Shown: one piece after another, positions 26,909 to 32,165 of the stretch | Position numbering within the stretch: the stretch's first letter is position 1 | Layout: each line of letters starts with the position of its first letter | Source: a virus | Length of the DNA: 32,165 nucleotides | Virus record (IMG/VR): IMGVR_UViG_3300020580_000288 | Coordinates: 1-32,165 of that record | Strand: one strand, 5' to 3' | Position numbers and translations under genes: made by a program | The notes under the pieces: model-generated | The model's database searches: none | Told to the model about the DNA's origin: nothing | Seen by the model: only the letters and a program-made list of their open reading frames with translations

Positions 26909-27569
26909 CATTCTCGGCTAACTCTGCTTCCGTGTACTTCTTCAAATTGCGGAGTTCCCACAAACTGCGTTGGTAACGACGGAAGGTTTTGTTGCCTGAA
27001 GGTAGTCCAAAAATCTTGTGAGCTTGGTACTCGGTTAGAATCTCTTTCTTAATGAGTTCCATTAATACCGTGCGCCAACCTCTAAACTTTTCCCCGACTG
27101 GGATGTTGTGGCGGTCCAATCGTAAAACGGACCATTCATACATCGCTGGGATTTGCAAATAACAAACATAGCGGGCTCGGGCAACCTGCTTGGGGGGAAT
27201 ACACCACAGCCCAATCGTGCCCTTCAAGCCGTTATAAACTGTGAAACACTTGATACCGTTAGCTCGGAGTTTCGCGACAAACGCGTCCGTGGACATCGGA
27301 TTGACTTTACGGGCTAGCTCGTTGGTAAGGTCTTCTTGGTCTTCTATGTGATACTGTTCACCCATTTCATCCGAGATTTCTTTCTCGGCGGCGAAGCTTT
27401 CCTTAACGAAAGCGCGATAATCTTCTGGCCATCGGACCCAATTCGGTGTGCCGCCTGCTAGAATCTGTTGGATACTGGCTTTGGTTGTGGGCAGGTCGTG
27501 GTGACCTAGGAATGGGTCGTCTACTTCTTTCAGGTGGTCTGCGGTTCTGATGCGATTGTCGACTGACAT
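26901..27569 (-). CDS. unrecognised phage protein, 222 aa
   Basis: Not recognised. A soluble, mixed-charge protein with NWVRWPEDYRAFVKESFAAE near residues 43-62, an acidic helix, a strand pair (IKCFTVYNGLKGTIGLWCIP), then aromatic and basic segments (YVCYLQIPAMYEWSVLRLDR) and a basic C-terminus. The ATG at 27569 is preferred over one five codons upstream because AAGGA sits 5 nt before it and would be inside the gene for the earlier start. Its 5' end is overlapped for 40 nt by the 3' end of the homing endonuclease gene. It and the 217-residue gene are likely to travel together in head or neck assembly, by position only. Confidence 0.65.
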   Translation of the reverse strand: MSVDNRIRTADHLKEVDDPFLGHHDLPTTKASIQQILAGGTPNWVRWPEDYRAFVKESFAAEKEISDEMGEQYHIEDQEDLTNELARKVNPMSTDAFVAKLRANGIKCFTVYNGLKGTIGLWCIPPKQVARARYVCYLQIPAMYEWSVLRLDRHNIPVGEKFRGWRTVLMELIKKEILTEYQAHKIFGLPSGNKTFRRYQRSLWELRNLKKYTEAELAENDV

Positions 27570-28198
27570 TGGATTCCTTGACATAGGTCACAGTCTAATT
27601 TTATTATACCACGAGCAACATGATATCGCTTATGACCAGATATATGTCCTGCTATTGCTGCTTCTTCAGATGTTCTAATCGGTGGTCGAAGACCAAGACG
27701 CTTAGTAACTTCTCGATGTTTATCTTTTGTTTCTTGAGAAACCACTCTTGCTTGCGCGGCTTCAGACATCTTGCGTCTGGTTTCATCCGAAAAGACACGA
27801 CCTTTATATCTCTCTGACATAGCCTTAAGATATTCTGGTGTTCGGATAGCGCCGACCGCACACTTATTTCCAAGAAGTTTTTGCGCTCGTCTTTTACGAG
27901 TTTCTAAAGAAAGACCGACTACGCCTTCACCGCCATCAGTTAAGTTATAACCATTTGGTGCTTTAGTATTATATCGGCTGATATACTCAGTTTCAAACTC
28001 CCCCGCCAATTCTTTAGTAGGGACATCAAAAAGAACTTCCATACTGAAGTTATTTGCACCATATTTATCTATGGCGTTGCGAAGGGCTCGACAACCTTTG
28101 CGAGTCTGATGTATATGCCAGCGCCATTCTAAAGAACGAGATGTCTGACCTATATACCTTTTTCCGTTGACTAAATTTGTGATTAAATAAACTATCAT
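27530..28198 (-). CDS. GIY-YIG homing endonuclease (free-standing)
   Basis: A 222-residue nuclease. The GIY-YIG core is at residues 3-90: VYLITNLVNGKRYIGQT (Y4, Y15 of YIG), an arginine at R26, the metal-binding glutamate in EFETEYI (about E71) and GYNLTDGG (N85). Residues about 95-165 carry NUMOD3-like DNA-binding repeats (SLETRKRRAQKLLG; SDETRRKMSEAAQARV). The end has a GHKRYHVARGIIKLDCDLC motif seen in related phage endonucleases. Such enzymes nick or cut a defined site and drive copying of the element by repair. The gene lies 112 nt past the capsid 3' exon, not within the intron, and overlaps the next gene by 40 nt. GAGGAG lies 5 nt before ATG. It has its own promoter and leader hairpin. 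Confidence 0.9.
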   Translation of the reverse strand: MIVYLITNLVNGKRYIGQTSRSLEWRWHIHQTRKGCRALRNAIDKYGANNFSMEVLFDVPTKELAGEFETEYISRYNTKAPNGYNLTDGGEGVVGLSLETRKRRAQKLLGNKCAVGAIRTPEYLKAMSERYKGRVFSDETRRKMSEAAQARVVSQETKDKHREVTKRLGLRPPIRTSEEAAIAGHISGHKRYHVARGIIKLDCDLCQGIQCQSTIASEPQTT

Positions 28199-28222
28199 TT
28201 GCTCTCCTCAAAAGAGCGGATT

Positions 28223-28249
28223 GGAGGATGTGTTTGAGGCACACCCTCC
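28223..28249 (-). promoter_or_regulatory. 5'-leader hairpin ahead of the endonuclease gene
   Basis: A 10-bp stem (GGAGGGTGTG with CACATCCTCC, one G-T pair) and a 7-nt loop, starting near the predicted transcription start. Its 3' arm ATCCTCC could also pair with the GAGGAG ribosome-binding site at 28204-28209, so the leader may switch between exposing and hiding that site. T4 intron endonuclease genes use leader hairpins to limit translation; applying that here is inference. Confidence 0.5.
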
Positions 28250-28256
28250 TTTCCTA

Positions 28257-28285
28257 ACCTTATCAAAGGTTGCAACCTTTGTCAA
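28257..28285 (-). promoter_or_regulatory. sigma70-like promoter for the endonuclease gene
   Basis: Perfect -35 TTGACA (28280-28285), a 17-nt spacer, and a -10 TAAGGT (28257-28262) with an upstream TGa extended element. It points toward the GIY-YIG gene and begins 25 nt past the capsid stop codon, so the endonuclease can be transcribed apart from the late operon. Confidence 0.7.
28264..28281. promoter_or_regulatory. 18-bp palindrome in promoter spacer, candidate operator
   Basis: CAAAGGTTGCAACCTTTG is a perfect 18-bp inverted repeat filling the space between the -35 and -10 boxes. A dimeric repressor bound here would block polymerase. There is no T-run after it, so a terminator role is unlikely. 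The regulator is not encoded in this window. Confidence 0.6.
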
Positions 28286-28310
28286 GGGTTAAATTTTATG
28301 CCGTGTTTAC

Positions 28311-28400
28311 TTACTGAATAGCAGGTACACTATCAATAAATCTCACGCGCTGCGTATTTAGGCCAGTGGCCGGTGGAAGCGTTACGGTTTGCAATCGCTT
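28311..28400 (-). CDS. major capsid protein, exon 2 (C-terminal 29 codons)
   Basis: An in-frame 29-codon stretch, KRLQTVT then LPPATGLNTQRVRFIDSVP and AIQ-stop (TAA 28311-28313). It has no usable start, follows directly on the intron's 3' end, and looks like the missing end of the capsid protein. The first base is 28400 if the intron ends at GTAGG; an equally in-frame alternative is 28397 (intron ending GGAAG). Splicing restores a capsid protein of 346 (or 345) residues. Confidence 0.75.
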   Translation of the reverse strand, partial: KRLQTVTLPPATGLNTQRVRFIDSVPAIQ

Positions 28401-28601
28401 CCTACTTTTTGTTACTCGCTTTCGCGGAGCCAATCATTTCTGTTGGCTTCATACAGTTCGTTTCCTGTATGTTCAGACTATTGCATCACCTTTCGGTGTT
28501 CTCTCACTTAGTCGTTCAGGCTGCTTTCGCTTGCCCCTCGTTGGCTTCTCAGCGTTCGAGTCAATACAGAGAGAATTTTAATTCCACCATTCCGAATTTC
28601 A
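28401..28601 (-). ncRNA. group I self-splicing intron, ~201 nt, ORF-less
   Basis: Read on the minus strand. P1: the exon end GATTCCAT (28602-28609) pairs over 8 bp with GTGGAATT (28580-28587), placing a U-G wobble exactly at the 5' splice site. P3: TTCTCTC (28569-28575) with GAGAGAA (28499-28505), 7 bp. P7: GACTA (28509-28513) with TAGTC (28476-28480), in the classic contexts AACGACTA and ATAGTCTGAAC. P8: CACC-GAAA-GGTG (28487-28498). P9-type hairpins: CATACAG/CTGTATG (28450-28471), AGCCAA/TTGGCT (28428-28448) and CGC-GAAA-GCG (28417-28426). The 3' end is a G as required. At about 201 nt it is near the size of the 205-nt Azoarcus tRNA intron. P4-P6 were not fully resolved by eye. It begins with TGA, in frame, so unspliced RNA gives a truncated capsid protein. 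Confidence 0.88.
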
Positions 28602-29552
28602 ATGGAATCTGTAACTTGCCCATCCCCCAATTGTTGCGGTCGGGTCGAACGAAGACGGCGGCGCGTCAGTTACAACGCGGCAGTCAATGGTTCTCCAATC
28701 GCCTTCATCAAGGTCGGTGTCGCCAGGAACCTGTAGCCACACACCAATCATCGCATAATTGCCGAAGACATATGTGCGGTACGCGGTCTTCGTGGTCCCG
28801 CTGTAGTTAGCAGTCTTGGTCACGAACGGGGTTTGACGGAAGAGGATGTTCGTGCCAGGAAGCACGATTTCTTTCGTCTGGTCGCTGCCAGCCATCTCAT
28901 CAAACTTCCGTTGCCCACTCTCGGTGTGCTTCCAGTTGTCGATGATGGAGTTGTTCACCGTGGTCGCGTTGTAAATATCACCCAACACGTTCGGTGAAAC
29001 TACGCCGTAGAACATACCCTTTTTGCAAGGGAGAACGTCGGCGCTAACTAGCTGCTGCTTCATTTCACGAACCGTGGCTAGGTCTAGCGTGAACGGAGTT
29101 GCAAGCAAGCCGCTCTGGTTTACGTTTGCGTCAACGCCAGAAGCGCTGTCGGCAACCGCGCTGTACAACTCGCTGATGGACTGCCCAGCTTGATAGCCAA
29201 GTTCCACAGCGGAATTGCCAACGAGTTCGTCAATCGAGGATGCGATTGCGAACGCACTGAAGTTCGCGTAGTTGTTCCATTCACCAACCTGAGCTGGTGC
29301 GGAAATCTGCGAGATAACTTCAGGTGCTCCGACTACTCCGTCGGCGTTTTGTACAACGTCACCCGCTAGGGTGTTGTACTGGAAGAACTGGCGGTTTACG
29401 CCCATGTGCAATCCCTGCACACGACGCTCTGCTACTGTTACGAAAGCGTCTGTTTCTCCCTTAAGGTTGGGGATTAACTCCTTATCGAACAAGATAGCTT
29501 GTGCGGTAAGGACGTTTGATACGTTTGACCCCGAAGGGTTCGGTCCACTCAT
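28602..29552 (-). CDS. major capsid protein, exon 1 (N4-gp56-like, HK97 fold)
   Basis: 317 residues before the intron. The pattern NVLTAQAILFDKELIPNLKG, then QFFQYNTLAG, EWNNYANFSAFAIASSIDEL, FYGVVSPNVLGDIYN and DPTATIGGWASYRF is that of the N4-gp56-type capsid family. These proteins build the icosahedral shell around the scaffold. Most relatives continue for some tens of residues past the IGGWASY motif, but this frame meets TGA right after RFH; the intron and exon 2 explain that. The start ATG has only a weak SD (AGAG), odd for such an abundant protein. Scaffold lies just upstream, as expected. Confidence 0.88.
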
Positions 29553-29583
29553 GGTGGCTCTTTATCTCGTGGATTCGTCTCTA

Positions 29584-30864
29584 TTAGACGTTGCTGGCTA
29601 CAGGAATCCCCGCCGCTCGAAGCTTGGACACGTATTCAGTGTTCTTCAGCTTCTTACGTAATTCATCCGAGGACATCTTCTTCATCTCCTTTAGCAAATC
29701 AGCTCTAGTCGTTTGCGGTTGTTGCTGGGCCACGGGACGTTGTGCACTCATCGTTCCTGGCGGCAAACTACCGTTGACTCCCGGTCGACGGGCAGCTGGT
29801 TGCGCATTTGGCGCGGCTGCAGACGTCGATTCCGATGCTGCTACAGCAGGTTGAGAAGTCTGTGTAGCTGGCGGTAATACTGGTTCCGCTGACGCTGTAG
29901 GAGGTGCCGTTATTGACGGCGTTGCTACTGCAGGAACTGCGGATGCATTCGCTGGTGGATTTGCCACTGCGGCTGCGGGTGTTTCTACGACTGGTGCCTG
30001 AGGTACAGGTTTTGCCAGTCGAGTTTCGTTAGCCACGAAAGCAAGTTCGAGATTCTCATAGGACAGCTCCAATTGATTAGTTGCGAGCCAATCTCCTATA
30101 ATTTTCGCATTTGCTTCACATGGTTGAAAATCTTCTTTATGGTCGGCCATCCAAGCGTTGCCAATAACTGCGCCTTGCGCTTTAGCGGTTTCACGAGCAA
30201 TTTCTGCATCGCGGTCGGCCTTTGAAACTTTGCTGATAGCATTCTTAAGCTTGATCGGGTCCTTTTCTTTAGCCGCCTCTTCGACAGCGACGGACGCCTC
30301 TTGTTCAGATTTCTGAACCTGCTCTTCAGCTTGCTTCTGTTGAGTACGAGCTTCAATGCTCGTCACTTTGTTCTTTTTAACACGCTCTGCATATCGAACA
30401 GCGTTAACATGAGCGGCCTTGAGTTTCTCGATTACTTCGTCGTAAGACCAACCCTCAATGTGCGTTGGGCGACCTAGGGGCGTGCCGTCTTCGGCAGTCA
30501 CCTGGTAATCGACAACAATCTTTTTCTTCTCTTCGACTGGGGTCGAAGGAACAACTTCTTCAACTTTAGGTTGCACTACTTCAGCGAGCTTAGCGGCTGC
30601 GGCTGCAGCTTCAGCTTCTTGTTGATTAGCTATCGCTAAGTCAGCGGCAATCTGGGCGGCTTCTTCTGGTGTCGGAGCTGCGCCCCTCGGCTTCGGAACA
30701 TAGTCCGGGTCATTAAGCATATCTGAGGCAATAGCTTTGCCTTCTGGCGTCTGCAACAAAGCATTTACTGCTGCTAGTTGCGATGGGTTACGCATTGCCG
30801 ATTTCAAATCTGCTAATGTGGCTGACTCCAGCCAATTCATATCAATTACTGTGTTGACGTCCAT
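29584..30864 (-). CDS. capsid scaffolding protein, 426 aa
   Basis: A long, charged, helical protein directly upstream of the capsid gene. Coiled-coil-rich middle (about 85-240: Glu/Lys/Ala/Gln blocks such as EEAAKEKDPIKLKNAISKVS), a Pro/Ala-rich linker (about 290-385), and a short basic C-terminal helix pair (LLKEMKKMSSDELRKKLKN, then VSKLRAAGIPVASNV) of the kind that binds capsid subunits in P22- and T7-type scaffolds. It would direct procapsid assembly and then be released. SD AGGA 7 nt before ATG. Function rests on position and composition; scaffold sequences diverge too fast for motif matching. Confidence 0.75.
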   Translation of the reverse strand: MDVNTVIDMNWLESATLADLKSAMRNPSQLAAVNALLQTPEGKAIASDMLNDPDYVPKPRGAAPTPEEAAQIAADLAIANQQEAEAAAAAAKLAEVVQPKVEEVVPSTPVEEKKKIVVDYQVTAEDGTPLGRPTHIEGWSYDEVIEKLKAAHVNAVRYAERVKKNKVTSIEARTQQKQAEEQVQKSEQEASVAVEEAAKEKDPIKLKNAISKVSKADRDAEIARETAKAQGAVIGNAWMADHKEDFQPCEANAKIIGDWLATNQLELSYENLELAFVANETRLAKPVPQAPVVETPAAAVANPPANASAVPAVATPSITAPPTASAEPVLPPATQTSQPAVAASESTSAAAPNAQPAARRPGVNGSLPPGTMSAQRPVAQQQPQTTRADLLKEMKKMSSDELRKKLKNTEYVSKLRAAGIPVASNV

Positions 30865-30925
30865 ATTTTATCCTATAACTGCATTCATTTTACTGCACTC
30901 CCTAAGGAGATTACTGACTGCTTTG

Positions 30926-31348
30926 CTACTTTTGCTTCTTGGGTTTGGCTTGATGAATGCCAAATACTCTCTTTACGGCATCATTAGATTCGCCCACTTT
31001 GGCTGAATGAATCCCAAAAACACTATCAACGGCTTGTTCGGCCTCTTCATGCTCCGAAGCTTCTTGCCTCTTAACAGAATCTGCGTGGGCAAAAATTGAC
31101 TGAAACAATAGATCGCTGAATTCAGAAATGTTTCTGGAACGACGAACGCGCTCTAATGCCACGCGGTCATAGTCTGGCATCTCTGGGTCAAGTCGGGCCG
31201 AATCTTGCGTGGCTCTAAGACAGGCTTCGTTCGCCATCTTTATTATGACTTTGAATCCAGGAGTCATTGACGTTTGCATAAGCAAAGCCTTCTCAACGGG
31301 ACTTAAGTCTTCACACAAAATTTTTCTAGTTTCTTTCTTTTCGGACAT
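30926..31348 (-). CDS. unrecognised head-region protein, 140 aa
   Basis: Not recognised. Charged helical protein between portal and scaffold genes. It has a tandem C-terminal motif: DSVFGIHSAK and, 18 residues later, KRVFGIHQAK, followed by a Lys-rich end. The repeat might be a binding peptide for scaffold or terminase. AAGGGG lies 5 nt before ATG. In many podoviruses a small protein of unknown role sits in this place. Confidence 0.65.
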   Translation of the reverse strand: MSEKKETRKILCEDLSPVEKALLMQTSMTPGFKVIIKMANEACLRATQDSARLDPEMPDYDRVALERVRRSRNISEFSDLLFQSIFAHADSVKRQEASEHEEAEQAVDSVFGIHSAKVGESNDAVKRVFGIHQAKPKKQK

Positions 31349-31372
31349 TGGATACCCCTTATTGTGAATCTA

Positions 31373-32165
31373 TTATAAAGTCGGATTTGAGCCGAAGCCT
31401 TGTGTTGTCTGCTGGCCTAGTAATTCTGGGTCCGTTGCCTTTTCAATTGCCGCACGGAACCCTTCATTGCCAGCCTTGCCTAACTGCTTCTGATCTTCCA
31501 GCTGTTGTTCCTGTTGGAACTTCTGTAACCCCATCTTCTGAGCTGCTTGTGCCTGGGCTGCTTGCAATGCCGCAGGAGAGTTAGCATCGTGCTTCTGCTT
31601 CTCTTGCGGTGTCATCTTGCGTAGGAACGGCTGAGCAAACTTCCATCCCGCGCCACGAGCAAACTCATTGAAGATTGCCGGTCCATCCCACATATAACCA
31701 GCGTCCATAACATTCTGCGAGAATGTCGGATTGTTAGTCATTTGCAATATGACTGGCAAGAACTGCAACATCTCTTTCTTAGCGCCTAACTTAGAACCGG
31801 CCAAAACTTCATATTCAATCTTGGCGTTACGGAAGTCGACGTGATCGACCATGTAACCTTCGCCCAATTCGTCGCCGAGAATATCTCTGATTACAGATGT
31901 TGGAAGCAAATCATTGTTCAACTCATCCATCTGATATAGCCACGGCTCAAATACTTGACGAACGAATCGTCCCGCAGGACCATCTAGGCGAGAAGCGTTG
32001 GCTTGAATAACAGCCGCCGAGCCTGTACCTGTACGCATACCAGTGGCTTTGCCACCCATGGAGGCTGCGCCTTGAACGACTTGTTCATTGGCACCTGACG
32101 TCGCTGCGCCAGCTGTCTGGGCTTGCGAAATAAACTGCCAAGCTTCGCCTGGGACTGGGGGCATT
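31373..32165 (-). CDS. portal protein, C-terminal part (5' end outside window)
   Basis: The reading frame is open at the right edge; the ATG at 32162-32164 is probably internal. It shows ATGMRTGTGSAAVIQANASR and FVRQVFEPWLYQMDELNNDL, matching the clip/wing-helix region of podovirus-type portal proteins, then a beta segment, and a long Gln/Ala-rich C-terminal helix (AAQAQAAQKMGLQKFQQEQQ) consistent with the portal barrel. Twelve copies form the vertex through which DNA is packed and ejected. The order portal-scaffold-capsid downstream supports it. About half or more of the gene is missing from the window. Confidence 0.75.
   Translation of the reverse strand, partial: MPPVPGEAWQFISQAQTAGAATSGANEQVVQGAASMGGKATGMRTGTGSAAVIQANASRLDGPAGRFVRQVFEPWLYQMDELNNDLLPTSVIRDILGDELGEGYMVDHVDFRNAKIEYEVLAGSKLGAKKEMLQFLPVILQMTNNPTFSQNVMDAGYMWDGPAIFNEFARGAGWKFAQPFLRKMTPQEKQKHDANSPAALQAAQAQAAQKMGLQKFQQEQQLEDQKQLGKAGNEGFRAAIEKATDPELLGQQTTQGFGSNPTL

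Noticed and set aside
28264-28281. The 18-bp palindrome as a terminator for the capsid transcript
   Set aside because: No T-tract follows on either strand and it sits exactly between -35 and -10 boxes, which fits an operator better.
28311-28598. The stretch after the capsid stop as a plain noncoding spacer or decayed gene
   Set aside because: Multiple perfect stems with GNRA loops, the P7 signature and a downstream in-frame capsid-like exon are better explained by a group I intron.
29540-29560. GCCACCATG around the capsid start codon resembles a eukaryotic Kozak site
   Set aside because: The gene order and all other starts are bacterial-phage type; a 9-base match is coincidence.
26886-30930. 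A 12-nt match (AGTAGCAAAGCA on the minus strand) at two gene ends, near 26890 and 30920
   Set aside because: Short, low-complexity, includes stop codons and lacks further flanking similarity; not convincing as a functional repeat.
1-32165. tRNA genes, CRISPR arrays, insertion sequences and attachment sites
   Set aside because: Looked for by eye; no cloverleaf, direct-repeat spacer series, transposase or integrase was seen.

Overview
The window is about 32 kb of a tailed-phage genome (or prophage). It covers almost only the virion-structure module, and every convincing gene lies on the minus strand, so the operon reads from right to left. The portal C-terminus, scaffold, N4-gp56-like capsid protein, gp11-like adaptor, gp12-like nozzle and a run of internal virion proteins in T7 order (gp13, gp14, gp15, gp16-like) indicate a podovirus-type particle. 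There is no tape-measure, sheath or major tail-tube gene. The tailspike and the decoration-style domains in the tail proteins resemble those of uncultivated soil phages. The host cannot be read from the sequence; an Acidobacteriota-type host is only a guess.

Layout in transcription order (right to left). 32165-28311: portal C-terminus (open at the window edge), a 140-aa protein, scaffold, and the major capsid gene. The capsid gene is split. Its main ORF stops at a TGA that lies just inside a compact group I intron of about 201 nt (28401-28601). A 29-codon second exon (28311-28400) supplies the missing C-terminus. 28310-27530: a GIY-YIG homing endonuclease gene with its own sigma70-like promoter. 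An 18-bp perfect palindrome fills that promoter's spacer, and the 5' leader folds into a hairpin. 27569-24944: a block of unrecognised phage proteins, one with a zinc-ribbon-like cysteine set. 24935-18347: tailspike, a small zinc-binding protein, a small coiled-coil protein, a lectin-like decoration protein, and two tandem paralogous adaptor-like proteins. 18347-12634: the large nozzle-like protein and a tail-fibre-like protein. 12634-1773: GNAT-like protein, gp14-like protein, gp15-like protein and a 2435-residue polyvalent protein. 1776-1: two small proteins, a GT-A-type glycosyltransferase and the start of a single-ring ClpB/ClpA-type ATPase that runs off the left edge.

The genes are tightly packed. 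Many joints are ATGA, GTGA, TAATG or TAAATG, which implies translational coupling along one late transcript. The giant protein carries, in order, FDPNAP repeats, hydrophobic segments, a coiled coil, an M41 (FtsH)-like HELGH metallopeptidase domain and several phage effector-like modules. The modules are separated by a recurring LKTxxxAE linker. By its place in the T7-like order it is probably packaged and ejected into the host.

The most notable item is the capsid-gene intron paired with a free-standing, separately promoted homing endonuclease just beyond the 3' exon. This arrangement fits collaborative (trans) homing and would make the complete capsid protein depend on RNA splicing.
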